Source of the DNA: Beverwykella pulmonaria
Lineage: Eukaryota > Ascomycota > Dothideomycetes > Pleosporales > Melanommataceae
Length of the DNA: 64,000 nucleotides
Assembly (NCBI GenBank): GCA_001599595.1
Contig: BCHH01000002.1
Location: 159,205 to 223,204, forward strand
Direction: 5' to 3'
Shown here: one piece after another, positions 11,468 through 23,010 of the stretch
Numbering within the stretch: position 1 is the stretch's first letter
Layout: each line of letters begins with the position of its first letter
Notes under the pieces: generated by a model
Databases searched by the model: none
Seen by the model: the letters and a program-made list of their open reading frames with translations, nothing else
What the model was told of the DNA's origin: nothing
Position numbers and translations under genes: made by a program

Positions 11468-12553
11468 AAATACCTCAGATGCATGTGGTGGCTGAGCAGG
11501 ATCATCCCCAGCGTCAATCACTATCAAATCAGATTCATTGTTCTTGCTGATATCCTTGCTCCTTTGCCTCTTAAATTGTTTATATTTGTCGCGGACCTTG
11601 TTCAGAATGCCTCCCTGGTCCTTAGCTTTGTATGCAGTAATCTTCTTGGCTTTTTCAGGGTCTTCAATAAATCCACTTAGTCTTAGTAATATGATAATGT
11701 ACAGACATTAGCCCTAGAAGTGTATATTGCCACATAGACACGGCTTTGTTGGTGTATTATCATTTGCTCTTTTCTTGTGGTTGTGGTTGTGGTATAGAGA
11801 TTTTTCACCATTTAGCTTTGCTCCAAATGCTCCGCCGTGGATATTTTCTCTCCTTAGTCTGGTTCGTTGATAGTATTGAGTAAACGCGCTGAATGTATCT
11901 TCAATTGATGGCAGTGATGTTGGGTTTGATGTAATTTGTGTAGATATACCAGCTGCGTAACTGGTGTCTAGTTAAATAATCGCCTTGACGAGCTCCCAAT
12001 GCGCTCTATCACTAGTTACATTAGGTATCTTGGCTTCTTTGACTCTCATATATGCCGTGCGGTAGTCTTGTTGCCAGGCGTCAAAGTTGGTGTCTTAAGC
12101 ATTCAGTTTCTTTGCTCGCAGGTAGTGATTAATAATTGTTTGTTTGCGGGTTGGCTTGGAGGAAGCTAGAGCCTTTTTCAAGTATATAAGGAAGTCTCTA
12201 AGTAAGGTGTAGTTAGCCTTTTGGAGCAGGTAGGGCTTATTAATGTGGGTGATAATGTATTCTTCAGCCTTCTCAAGTCTTGATTTCGTTCTTTGGTACT
12301 CTTTTAGCTGTTGATAATATAGATTGTTGAATTCAATCTAGTGAGCTCGTTGACCTGCAGCAATATTTAATGTGTTTGTGCCTCCAAAGTCAGATGGATT
12401 AGGCTTATCTGGTTTATTCAGAACAACAGCAGTGGTCAAGGAAAGATAAATGTATCGCCACGAGTCGCCAGTGAAGGCTTCGACAATAAAAATCCATGTC
12501 TCCCAGTCCTCAGGGGCGATAAGGGTAACTGATTGTTTGACTACTGAAGTCAT
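11468..12553 (-). mobile_element. Copia-type retrotransposon gag relic
   Basis: Reading from an ATG at 12553, residues resemble ascomycete Ty1/Copia Gag: TLIAPEDWETWI near the start, SDRAHWELVKAI in the middle, then a zinc-knuckle-like PCLCGNIHF followed by a Cys (pattern CxC-GxxH-x-C). In-frame stops interrupt it. Two of them sit inside the knuckle where Trp and Gln codons would be expected (TGG to TAG, CAA to TAA), a RIP-like signature. No integrase or reverse transcriptase is seen and no LTR pair was identified. The 3' end merges into the GATTGAT minisatellite. Confidence 0.6.
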
Positions 12554-13352
12554 ATTGAGGATGTTCAGGTGCGGGGTAATCAACAACGATGAGATTGATT
12601 GATATAACAAAGGTAGTAGATTGTCAAAAGATATGCAGTTAGGCGCGATCCGGGCTAATATGCAAAGAACTGGGTTGAAGTTGCTGTTGTCTACCTGCAA
12701 GGCAGAATCTGAACACCACGCAACTTCGAACCGAATTCCCTCAGACGCTCTGGGTGGATTGACCCTCGGACTCTCTGATTTGCCCAGAAGTTTGCAGGAG
12801 TTTGCAGGAGTTGTGTGTTTAAGCACTTTGAAACCCCACTAAATATGAGCATTAGTCACAATCAGATTAGTGCGGCAGGAGCCAAGCCACTCGGTCCGTC
12901 TGATTTATGGTAATAAGCAAAACAGTAATACGCCTGGGCGTAATCTATGGTAGTCCATCACTAGAGATTTAATTTAAATACACCCGTCGGACAATAGTAG
13001 CGCGTTTGATTTTCTACATTTAGCGAATGCTGATGGCTGCGCTGCAGAAACTCATAAAAAAAGCATAGATGATTGTTCTCCAGGAGTCCAATCCACTTAC
13101 CTGCGAAGCATCGCTGTCTTGTCCGAATTGTGTACTACATGATGGCTATAAAGACGCTCTTTTCTCCGACTCTTTAGAGTCTTCAGAATGCAACATCTCA
13201 GCTGATCTATTCCTTCATTCCTTCATTCCTCTTTCTTTCTACACTCATTCATGTTTCATTCACTCATTTAGCGACTTGTCGTTCTGTTACTCGTTCAGAA
13301 TTTGATATTTCCGCAGAGCTTTGGAGCTCAGTTCACTTGAAACACAAGCAAC
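12554..13352. other. AT-rich intergenic, transposon flank
   Basis: Sequence between the gag relic and the toxin-like pseudogene. No recognisable gene; short ORFs only. The last 150 bp are pyrimidine-rich, as in fungal promoters. Confidence 0.35.
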
Positions 13353-15112
13353 ATGTTTTGGCAGAAACCACTTATTCTTCTTGGAATCTTAGCTGCCGTT
13401 GGCAACACCGCTCCCTTCGCTCCCCTCGGAGAGGATCTCACGGCCCCCGAAAATTTCACCACGTCTCTCTTCAGGCGTAAACTCGATCTCGAAGATCAAG
13501 ACGAAGATGGATCGGTTTTCCGGGCTGAGCGTAGGCCAACCCCCGGTACAAAGTGGACGTGTCTTCTAAGTTTTCTTCCTCACTTGGCTTAGACATACAT
13601 ACATGGGGTACCTGTTACTACTTTCTTAACTTACGCTAACTTTGAAACTGCAACTTAGCCGTACTCCTGACCAGATCAAAGCGGCAGGCGGCTTCAAACC
13701 GAAGTCTAATCTCAATAAGGTGACCAGTGACGTCAGTCTGTATAATGATTGTAAAGGTGTTCTCGAAATGTTTTACAGTGCGGATGATGACGGCTTCATT
13801 TCCACGAGCGCAGGATTCGAATTTTGCAAAGGCTGACTCGAAGAAAAATTCGACAACAAAGGCGTTATCTATAAGATTGCGACTTACCCCAACCTTGTTG
13901 ATTGCCGGCTGATACTCAAACAATGTACGTGAGGTTTGGAAACTAAGTGGGTGTTCTTTGAGCTGCTCGGCGTCGGGAATATTTGATCTTTTTTTTTTTT
14001 TTTTAGATATTAGCCGTTCTATTAGTATTACGGTGGATTGCACGATAGATAACAATGACTCAGAAGGAGGACTGTGTGGATTAAGCGAGCGAGATCCGCA
14101 CAGGCCTAAGTATACGGCCCCGGCAATTTAGAAGGAGGACGAACCCGAGAATCAAAACCTACAACTGGCAAGCTAGTAGTGGACTTCGACGTCGCTGCTA
14201 GCCCTTGCTACGTAGAAGATTCGTGGTCACAAGCAATCCATACTCTTTCTACCGTACCTGCGCTCTTGCACCGCCGTGGATTAGCGTTCCGCGAAACCCA
14301 CGGGCAGTCGATTAACAGCGTCCAAGATACCTTCCCATTTCACGGGCGGGTATACCGACACGTTCAGATGCTGGCTAAGACCGAACACTTCGTAACTATC
14401 CTCTCACGTGTATAAAATATGCTGACATGATCTTTCCAGATAATACTATCCCCCAGGAAATGGAGCTTGCCGTTCTTGACAGTATCCTGTTTGAACAAGC
14501 AATAGGCTGGTACGATCAATTTAATATAACCAACGACAAAATCGTGGACGCCGTATACACTAAGAACGACCAATTCAACAAGGCCAAATACTAAGATAAG
14601 GAAGACGCCGGGGCCCAGTACCAGCTCTCTGGCTTCCCCCCAAAACACGAGGCATGGAAGAAAAACCTTGGAGAGATTTTCTTGCCTGCACGGATAAATC
14701 AATCAAGCCAAAGCAGAGTCGCCGCACCATCGACATCTTTGCCAGGGGCAGAGTGTAAAAGATCCGTTCGTCAAGGAAGAAGACTACTGCCGCCGGAAAG
14801 CACAAGAAGACTCACACCAAGAAGAAGAGCAAGACTACGAAGCACAAGGGTACCACTACAAAGCCCACTGTCAAATGTACCGCCGCGATGAAGAAGGCGC
14901 GCAAGTGCACCACTGTAAAGCCCCCTGCTAAGTATACCGCCGCGATGAAGAAGGCAGGAAAGCGCAAGGGCGAGAAGAAGGGTACCTGTGGTCCTATTAA
15001 AACAAACAGTCAGTTCTACGACGAGTATGTCCAGCTGATGAAGGCTGGAAAAGCTCCGAAGTCAGGACATGGGGCTGGGAAAAAAACTGGCAAGAAGGTC
15101 GGTCACGCCTAG
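13353..15112 (+). pseudogene. heat-labile-enterotoxin-A-like ADP-ribosyltransferase, broken
   Basis: A clean secretory signal peptide starts at 13353 (WQKPLILLGILAAVGNTAP). The next segment, near 13660-13836, has features of the fungal enterotoxin-A-like ADP-ribosyltransferase family: TPDQIKAAGGF and an STS-type motif in GFISTSAGFEF. Such secreted enzymes modify host proteins. The gene is interrupted: a stop (TGA) at 13834-13836 where an aromatic residue is usual, a poly-T run near 13988-14003, and several frame changes before 14900. The distal part (14888-15112) reads as a lysine-rich, low-complexity tail ending in GKKTGKKVGHA and may be a separate relic or the original C-terminus. It is probably non-functional; splice variants cannot fully rescue it by eye. 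Confidence 0.55.
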
Positions 15113-16926
15113 AGGGCCGCTGGAGACTCAGAGAGGGCGACTTGGCTCTGATGTATTCCCGGGTAGCTCAGTAACCGTTGACTCTCTGAGCATTTGACCT
15201 GGCTCTGTGAATTTCAGGCTGTCCGTCTGTAGTTATCCACTTTTTCTTTGTGTGTATCATTGTTATAGATACCATTTTGGCATAGCAACCACCTGCACGT
15301 GTGGATCTGCGACTGCGTTTAGATGACCGTGGGAGTTGACGTCGCCCAGGGGAAAAAGTAGTCACCGTAAAGATATTCAACATATATCGAGTGACGAAGC
15401 GCGGTCCATTGTAGTACGAGTTCACGCGCAATGACGCAGTCTGCTAGCCGTTGGGTGTGGCCATCAGCGGCGCTGTCTTGAAAGATGCATGCTATTGTGA
15501 GACCCCAGTCTAACTGATTCTAGCAATAAGGTCCTCAAAGAATCGAATAGGGCCAATGTCAGTCTGGAATGCAGGAGGGTTAGTGGTTGGCTGGCAACAA
15601 GCGGACGTGAACGATGTTGCTAGCTACTAGGGGCATAGTGTGGCTCACAAATATTTGGCTGCTGTGTTTACTCAAAAGACCCGACATCTGACATGGCGTG
15701 CACTCTAGCAGGCTGCCTGCTCGCAGTGTGATGCACTGAGGTCGGCCAGCTGACTAGGTTGCACTCTAACTTATTAACCTCTATGGGGCCACATAGCCAC
15801 AGGCTCAACATATTATCCCCCAGATCGACCTGAAGTGTGGCGTCTTTCTCGAAATTTCTCTGAGTTAGGTGCTGGCGCAAGCCCTCCATACAGACAGACG
15901 TACATCATACCGTGCTCCGGCAGAAGGAGCCATGTCCCTCGCTCTACCCTCCATCATCGTCATCGCGGACGAACGTCAAAGACCCAACGCCAGCAGTACC
16001 TCACTCCAAGGAAGAAAAGACCATTTTTATGTTCTTGTTACTGATGAACTGTCTTGGGCGACTTGTGCGAATAAAATTTGTTGGAAGGTATATATGCCAA
16101 TCAACGCAGGGACGAAGTGTGTTCACATTTTATTCCGACAAAATTTATACCTTCGCTAGCCTTCAGTATCGCCCGTCAGCGGTCTACCACGAACAAGCCT
16201 TCGGCGAACGAGCCTCTCACAAAAATAGCATATTTGAGAAGATTATAGGGCGGTTTAAGGGGGCGGTGCCCTATGACCGGGCCTAAATGGAATCTCGGTG
16301 CGACCCTCGTCATGCGACTGCGCATCGACCGCGCGCCGCCGTGGCCACCCCTGGGCAACGCCAAACGGCTAGATAACCCTCCCATAGCAATAGATAGCTC
16401 TTCATCGAATACAACTTCTTGGTATACATCGCTCTAGTCCTTGCGATCTGCCCTCTTACACCCATCCACACCATCTATTCACTTCCTCAACGCTCCGTCA
16501 CTGTAGTAGACGTGGCCCAAGACTGGACCTGCGCAATTTGCGAACTGGATACTCTGATAGTGCCGCCATGGTCTGCATAATAGACTGAAGATGAACTGGG
16601 TCCAATGCTTTCGTGCCTACATACAGATCCCGCATAGACAGGAACAACCACAAGTGATCTATTCGAATGGGGAATATCTCTCATCGAATCTGATGGCAGC
16701 TAAAGAGAAGAGCAACTGAGGATGCATGGGCCAATTTATGAGTTACTTAGAAGTAAATTACATATATTTAGAACCGGAGTTGACGGAAAAGTTAAAGAAC
16801 ATTGGAGATGCCATTGAGGGTTTGGCGTTCACGATGTCGGAGATAGAGTTGCAGCTTACGAATGGCGTGGCTCCAAACACTCATGTGTTCGAGGCATCTT
16901 TCAGGTAGCAAGAATCGACGGGACAG
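15113..16926. other. gene-poor stretch
   Basis: About 1.8 kb without a supportable gene. Several short ORFs occur, for example 16726-16908, but none shows a motif or splice continuation. A GGGTAGCTCAG string near 15164 resembles a tRNA 5' end but lacks the rest of a tRNA. Confidence 0.4.
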
Positions 16927-17403
16927 CTAATTCCTCTTTTTAACTCCAGCCCTCTCCCCCAACCCAACACCAGCAAGAAACAAAACCCTCACGACAGTAA
17001 CAAACCCTGTAATCGCCACGGTACCCCACTCCTCCTTCCTGACCTCCCCAACATGCAGCCTATCCTGTGCCCTCAGCGCAGCCCACAAACTATGAAATAG
17101 GCCATAATCCGTAATGAGTATACTGCACTGAAGCATCTTCCAAATATTGACGTCCTGAGTATAGCGGAGCAAGAAAACCTGAAGGATGATGACGGAGACG
17201 AAGAATCCGCTTAGTTGCTGGAGAAGCATGGTGTGCGAGGGCGTAATGAGGGCCCAGGTATGGGAGAGAGGGAACATGGAGGATATGGTGACGGAAGGCT
17301 GGAAGTAGGCGAAGAAGGCGCCGCTGAGGGCGACGAGGGGGTCGATGGATGTGAAGAAGACGCGATAGAAGGATGGTATTGATGCGGTGGATGACGGTGC
17401 CAT
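16927..17403 (-). CDS. DUF7704 integral membrane protein (158 aa)
   Basis: ATG at 17403 (MAPSSTAS). The family pattern is clear: FYRVFFTSIDPLVALSGAFFAYFQP at the N-terminus with a short helix, an LLQQLSGFF...LLRYTQDVNIWKML middle, CSILITDYGLFHSLW, and a C-terminal GFVTVVRVLFLAGVGLG helix. Four membrane segments are likely. The function of DUF7704 proteins is unknown. Single exon. The frame is open upstream to 17589, but ATG 17403 gives the normal start just before the conserved block. It is divergent from the rhodopsin-like gene, with about 550 bp between the two starts. Confidence 0.8.
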   Translation of the reverse strand: MAPSSTASIPSFYRVFFTSIDPLVALSGAFFAYFQPSVTISSMFPLSHTWALITPSHTMLLQQLSGFFVSVIILQVFLLRYTQDVNIWKMLQCSILITDYGLFHSLWAALRAQDRLHVGEVRKEEWGTVAITGFVTVVRVLFLAGVGLGERAGVKKRN

Positions 17404-17950
17404 GGTGGATTGATGCGAATGACTTTGACGTGGTGTATTTGTGGGAGTCCAAATGTTGTTGAGATGGACTGGAAGGAGCGCGGGCTGCCTATAAGCAGTC
17501 ACGTGACAGTCTCGCGGACGACAGACGCCGGTATCAAGGAAATACAAGCTATACTCTCCCTTTCCTATCCTAGACCTCGTCTCACCCAACCCAGGGCCAA
17601 GGACTTTGAGCGAAGAAAGGCGTCGATCACAACAGAGGTGCTGTCATCGCAGCAAACCCCCGCGTTTCCGGCCCCCAACAGGCGCTCGGTCCCCACGCCA
17701 CCAAAGCCAAGCTTGGAAGGATCGTCGGGACCTCGCATCACAGCATCGCGAATCGTGACCTTTCCGCCTCCACCCGTCGACCATCATCACACATCAGCCT
17801 GCCTGAGCACCGGTGATGATCGAAAAGTGCCGGGAAAACGTTGCACACCTTTTCCAGCTTTCTCCGAGCTGAAGCGCCCCCTGTCGCCCTCCTGGATGCA
17901 GCCGAACCGTCTCAGGGATCAATTTCGGCGCTTCCTCTTGTTCGGTCTAC

Positions 17951-19114
17951 ATGGCATCTGCAAAGTTGTCTGTACAGGATGGACCCAACCTTGTATCCAA
18001 GTTGCAGTTCCAGGTAAGCCATCAGGCACATACTGTTGCTGCTGGTTATAATTTTGAAATCTTCTCATAGGCCGTGCTGTGGACGTTGTGCGGCATAGCC
18101 ACGCTTTTTCTAGCCTCGCGCGTCGCTGTCCGCATGTCGACCAAAGGGAGATTGATGGTGAACGACTACTTCCTCGCTGTCGCGCTCCCAGCTCTCTACG
18201 TCGGTGCTGGCCTCCTCCAGTCAGCTCTTGGCATTCTCTACCTGGACAAGAGCGCAACCTCAAGCTCGACATTGCAACTGGGTAGTGCAGTCCCTCGACT
18301 TACAGCTGCTATCGAAATGCTCTGGATTGCTATCTACTGCGTTAAGTTCTGCTTCCTGGCACAATTCAAGTTCCACAAGCCACCCTATGCGTATGTGTCA
18401 GTACATCTTACGCGGTACTACTGGGCTTCCATCGGCTTCTGCACCGCAGCGTTGGTGTTTACGTTGGTCCAACCCATTATTTTGTGTCCCCACTCAGGTA
18501 ATATCTTGCGCTAGTCTTTCCGTTATACTGATCTGATATTGTATAGGAAACTGTCGGTACTTCCAAACAACAAACACTCTACCTTGGGAGATGTCTGTCA
18601 CTGTTATCGATATCATAACCGACCTGCTAGGTTTGTTGCGTTCACTACCGTACTACATAGCAGAATTAATTCAAGAGCAGTGATTTTGATTCCCATCCTG
18701 CTCATTCACATGGCCAACTTCACACGCTCCCACACTATCATCAACGCCTTTTTCAAAAGTCTATCGATTTTCGCCATTGCCATCGCCTCAACCCGCCTCG
18801 TGCTCCAATACAATGCCAAGGACCACCGCATTCAGTATGTTTCGATGACCTTTTGGCTTGCTATCGAGGCGTCCGTGGCACTCGTCATGGCCAGCATTTC
18901 GAGCTATCGGGTTGTGGTATTGGATCGCCTTGCAGAGTGGAGGATGCATCGAGGGATGAAATCGACCCAACAGAATGCACAGAATTTCTGGAATGGAGCA
19001 AGGAGAAGAGACAGAAATCTTACTGATACGCCTGACAATCACCAGCAAGAGTCACTGTCAGACATGCCTATGCTGAGTCCTGCACGCCTCAATCCGTCAT
19101 CGACGATTACCTGA
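17951..19114 (+). CDS. fungal rhodopsin-domain integral membrane protein (336 aa)
   Basis: Exons 17951-18013, 18071-18497, 18547-18630 and 18678-19114; every junction keeps phase. The third intron (18631-18677) is only 47 nt. Seven hydrophobic segments are expected: AVLWTLCGIATLFLASRVAVR (helix 1), NDYFLAVALPALYVGAGL (helix 2) and so on to AIEASVALVMASISSYRVVV. Conserved family features include the first-loop R.....GRLMVNDYF pattern and VIDIITDLLAVILIPILL. The family is related to Pth11-type GPCR-like proteins of plant-associated fungi, although no CFEM domain is present. The C-terminal tail is short, polar and Gln/Asn-rich. Role as receptor is inferred from family only. Confidence 0.78.
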
Positions 19115-19346
19115 AGTGAACCTACCAAAATCTGCTATACCTCTCGCCATTCCTAATGGTTTAGAGGGCACATTCTTCGGGATTCGTGCAAGTTTAAAAT
19201 GAAGATTTTTATCAGCAACCTTCCAAAAGTGGCTAGCTTCTATCTCAACCTTGGCAGTTCCCAAGCCTTTTTATCTCTAGCCAAAGCTTGCGACCTCGCA
19301 CTTCATCTCGCAACCTCACAGCTTAACAACCTCAAACTGCCGCAAA

Positions 19347-21080
19347 ATGAAAGACTGGAGAGAGCAGACACTCGCTGGGCCATCAAGGCCGAGTAAAGAT
19401 TCCAAATTGCGACAGCTGGTTCAGCTCGCGCTCCTACTTGGAACGGCATGGTACTTGTTTGGCAATTACATCATCCTTCGAACAGAACCTTTATCAAGGA
19501 CGCTCTCGCCAGACAACTCGGATCTAAGATGTCCGCAAGTTGAACCATTATTTCCATCGCGAACAACCGATGAACTGGACGCAATGACTGATATCCTTCG
19601 ATCGGAATCATTCCGCAACACATCGATCCAGCGATTGTCAGGCGCTGTGCAGATCCCCACCGAGTCTTTCGATGACATGGGCGAGGTTGGAAAGGATCCG
19701 CGATGGGATATTTTCGATCCGTTCGCTGCGTATCTGGAGAAGACGTTCCCGCTTGTGCATGCTACACTTCAACTCGAGAAAGTCAACACGCATGGGCTGC
19801 TTTACACATGGTCTGGCACAAATCCTATGCTGAAGCCTACGCTACTCATGGCCCACCAAGATGTCGTTCCCGTCCCAGACTCTACCGTCAACCAATGGAC
19901 TCATCCACCCTTCTCTGGCTATTATGATGGGAAATTTATTTGGGGCCGCGGCAGCAGCGATTGCAAGAACCAGCTCATCGCTATCCTGGAAGCTGTGGAG
20001 GCGCTCATCGAAGCTGGATTTGCACCACGCCGTACACTCCTTCTCTCTTTCGGCTTCGACGAAGAGATATCCGGGCAGGACGGAGCAGGTCATCTTGCGC
20101 CGTTTCTACTGTCCAAGTACGGACATAACTCCATTGCCGTCATTGTCGATGAGGGTGCTGTTAATGTGGAGTCCTGGGGTTCGAGCTTTGCCCTTCCAGG
20201 AGTCGCTGAGAAGGGATATGTGGACGTTGACATCATTGTGCGAATGCCCGGTGGCCATTCTTCCATTCCACCAAAGCATAATGGAATCGGGGTTGCTAGT
20301 GAGCTTATCACGCTCATCGAGGAGAACCCGTATGACCCATACCTGGACGACGAGAATCCATACCTAGAGCTTCTCTACTGCGGCGCCGAACACGCGCCGG
20401 AATTCCCGTCAAAACTCAAACATCTACTTCGTAAGCGAGCCACTCAGAGCGGGGCGTGTTCAAAAAGCAAGAAAGATCATCTCGCGATCGAGGCCTCAAA
20501 GCTTGGCCCGGAAATCAAATATTTGATGACGACATCTGTAGCAGTAGACATCATCCACGGCGGGGTCAAAACCAACGCTCTCCCAGAACGAACCCAAATC
20601 ACAGTCAACCATCGCATCAACGTGGGCTCCACTTCGAAGGCTGTGCTAAGCAAGATCGCTCATCTCGCTGATCAAGTCGCGCAGAAGCATAACTTAACAC
20701 TGACCCCCTTTAACGGCACCGAAGCACCTTCTTCAATCACCCTCATACACCGGGACACTCTTTTGGAGCCCGCCCCCGTAACTCCCACTCACCCCACTTC
20801 CGAAAAATCTATACCCTATCAGATTCTTTCGGGCACTACGCGAGCATTGTACGGCAAGTCGTTGATCGTTGCGCCGGGAATCATGACGGGCAATACTGAC
20901 ACGAGGTACTACTGGGACCTGAGCGAGCACATTTTCCGATATGGTCCGGGATGGGACAAGGATCAGAATGGTTTGGGGAACATTCATACTGTTGATGAGA
21001 AAATGAACGTCCAGGCGCATCTGGACACGGTGAAGTGGATGGTAGCATTTGTGAGGAACATGGACGAGGCGGATGTCTAA
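19347..21080 (+). CDS. M20 family carboxypeptidase, Cps1/Gly-X type (577 aa)
   Basis: A zinc-dependent exopeptidase releasing C-terminal residues, in yeast a vacuolar enzyme delivered as a type II membrane protein. The N-terminus has the expected single signal anchor (LVQLALLLGTAWYLFGNYI). Metal-binding motifs appear in order: MAHQDVVPVP near residue 169, WGRGSSDCKNQL near 200, DEEISGQDGAGH near 239 and VDEGAVN near 267; a late GIMTGNTDTRYYW closes the catalytic domain. The dimerisation insert (residues about 290-450) includes GGVKTNALPERTQITVNHRI. Length fits the family. Single exon with the first ATG after a stop. Nearby Pogo relics lie downstream but do not disturb it. Confidence 0.92.
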   Translation: MKDWREQTLAGPSRPSKDSKLRQLVQLALLLGTAWYLFGNYIILRTEPLSRTLSPDNSDLRCPQVEPLFPSRTTDELDAMTDILRSESFRNTSIQRLSGAVQIPTESFDDMGEVGKDPRWDIFDPFAAYLEKTFPLVHATLQLEKVNTHGLLYTWSGTNPMLKPTLLMAHQDVVPVPDSTVNQWTHPPFSGYYDGKFIWGRGSSDCKNQLIAILEAVEALIEAGFAPRRTLLLSFGFDEEISGQDGAGHLAPFLLSKYGHNSIAVIVDEGAVNVESWGSSFALPGVAEKGYVDVDIIVRMPGGHSSIPPKHNGIGVASELITLIEENPYDPYLDDENPYLELLYCGAEHAPEFPSKLKHLLRKRATQSGACSKSKKDHLAIEASKLGPEIKYLMTTSVAVDIIHGGVKTNALPERTQITVNHRINVGSTSKAVLSKIAHLADQVAQKHNLTLTPFNGTEAPSSITLIHRDTLLEPAPVTPTHPTSEKSIPYQILSGTTRALYGKSLIVAPGIMTGNTDTRYYWDLSEHIFRYGPGWDKDQNGLGNIHTVDEKMNVQAHLDTVKWMVAFVRNMDEADV

Positions 21081-21369
21081 GGGGTCGGTCAAGATGAAGC
21101 CAAGTTGATGGAACACCAATATTCATGTTGTAGAGTGTCAAAAGTAGGAATAGTATGAGGCGCCTTGCAGTGTCAAATATAAAATAATGTACCAGTAACT
21201 AGACAAATACAGGCTCTTACACGTACAACGTCGCAGCTAGTCCCTATCAAACTCCCCAACCTTGAATTATAGGTTACTTGCAGGCTTGTTGATCGAATTG
21301 GGGCTGTGGGTGTCATTGCGCCTAGCACTGTGGGAGTGGAATGAAACCGTCTTCCGCTAAAAAGTACGA

Positions 21370-22600
21370 GGGGAATGCGGCTACTCCTAATCAAATCCGC
21401 GCGTTCCTAGAGCTCTTTGAGCGCACTCAAATACAACTCAATATACGCCTCACTGATATATACAATATAGATAAGATAGGAGTTGCCTTGGGCATATGTA
21501 CAAACACCTAAGTCCTTGCAGATGCCCGCAAGAAAAAGGCTTATATCAAATTGCCAGAGAATCGCGAGTGGGTATCAATAATTGAATCAATATCTGCTAA
21601 CGGCCGGAAGTTACGCTGCCTTACAATATTTAAAGGCAAGAGCCTCCAAACAACATGGTTTCCATCTGAGTTAGTCCCTAATTGGATATACACAACCTCT
21701 AAGAATGGATGGACGTCAAATAAGATAGGAGTAAAGTGGCTAGAATCTATATTTATCCCTAAGACTTAGCCAAGCAGTGATTAATATTGAATGTTGATAC
21801 TTGATGGCCACGGCAACTATATATTAATTGATTTCCTATAGACCTGCAAACAGCATAAGATTTATCTCCTCTTCCTACCTGCCTACTTATCCCATATCCT
21901 CCAGCCTCTGGATATTACGCCTTTCTCAATTATCAAGTCAAAGTATCGAAAGCAGATCGCTGAGCTTGCAACAATTGACGACGCCACACCTGTTAAGAAG
22001 GAGCGCTTTATCACCTGCTATCATCAAGCTAGGGAGGAAGGCTTCTCAGAACGTGTGATTTGAGCTGGCTGGCGAGGTGCTGGTCTCTGCCCATTGAATA
22101 TCAATCAGGTGATTCAATCCTCACAAATTATTGGCCGGCCAGTCACCCCTCCACCACCGCATCAGCCTATTGAGTCAATAGAAGCAATCTATCGCACGCC
22201 TTAGTGCCATCAGGATATATATCAGGCTAAGCGGGCGCTTGAGCAATTAGAAGCTCTATCGCAAAGCACCCAGCTGGTCCTCCACAAAGCGGGCAAAGCG
22301 ATCTCAGTAGCAAATATGAGGGCAGCGAAGCTCAAGGCTGATAATCAACGACTTAAATATCAACTTGATCAAGCTCAGCGGAAGCGGAAGCGTAAGCGGG
22401 TTTAACGGTTGATCCAAATCAGAGGTTTGCAGATATTGAAAAGATCAAGGCTGCTATGGATCAGGCTGCGGCGGAACAGGCCAAATTGGTCAACAATTCA
22501 ACCGGAGAAGCTGCTGCTGCTGCGGCTGCTGGAGCAGTTGCAGCAACTACTTTTGATCCTATGTGTAATCAATGGCAATTATAATCAACGTTGATCAATT
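21370..22600 (+). mobile_element. Pogo-family DDE transposase relic 1
   Basis: Decayed 3' two thirds of a Pogo/Fot-type transposase. Visible pieces include LPENREWVSIIESISANGR, TIFKGKSLQTTWFP, LILDGHGNY (second catalytic Asp region), LPAYLSHILQPLDITPFSI and a C-terminal basic coiled region (LKADNQRLKYQLDQAQRKRK). Multiple stops and frame changes interrupt the frame, several as TAG where Gln or Trp would be expected. The N-terminal helix-turn-helix part is missing here. Borders are approximate, and no inverted repeats were confirmed. Confidence 0.7.
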
Positions 22601-22689
22601 ATCACGATTTTGTATGTCAAGGTGTATTTGATGAGCGTGCGCGGAAACCCCCCCTGCGCGGAAACCCCATACGCGAGCTTACTGGGTAA

Positions 22690-23010
22690 ACTTTGTGCAG
22701 CGCGTCAGCTATTAAGTACTATGGCTCAACCAATTACTACTCGATTGCCCTGCAATGAAGCAGATATAATCTTTGCTATCTCATCTATTGATCGAGCCCA
22801 AATTACAAGTGAGCGACGCGCTGTTTCAATGTTTAACATCTCCCGATCGACCCTCCACAAACGACGTGCCGGTGTTGCTGCACGATCTGATTGTGAGCCT
22901 AATTCAAAAAAGTTCACTAAGCTAAGGAGGCGATTGTTAGGCAGACACTAGACCTGGTTTTACAAGGGTTTCCGCCTACCCTTAACACTGTGCAACATAT
23001 GGCTATTTAG
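22690..23010 (+). mobile_element. Pogo-family transposase relic 2 (N-terminal HTH part)
   Basis: From an ATG at 22721 the frame reads MAQPITTRLPCNEADIIFAI then SERRAVSMFNISRSTLHKRR and CEPNSKKFTKL. This is the Psq/CENP-B-type helix-turn-helix of Pogo transposases. A frame change near 22920 moves into LVLQGFPPTLNTVQHMAI and a TAG stop follows. The piece is truncated and runs into an LTR-like sequence. It is a different element from relic 1, because it lies downstream yet holds the N-terminus. Confidence 0.65.

Noticed and set aside
10915..11517. A 200-codon minus-strand ORF rich in Gln-Ser-Asn
   Set aside because: It spans the end of repeat copy A, the minisatellite and part of the Copia relic, so it is a product of repeats.
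15160..15240. tRNA-like start (GGGTAGCTCAG)
   Set aside because: No T-arm GGTTCRANYCC or acceptor pairing follows, so no tRNA is supported.
17410..18051. A 213-codon plus-strand ORF before the rhodopsin-like gene
   Set aside because: It lies in the divergent promoter and overlaps both the DUF7704 start and exon 1 of the rhodopsin-like gene in another frame; no motif is visible.
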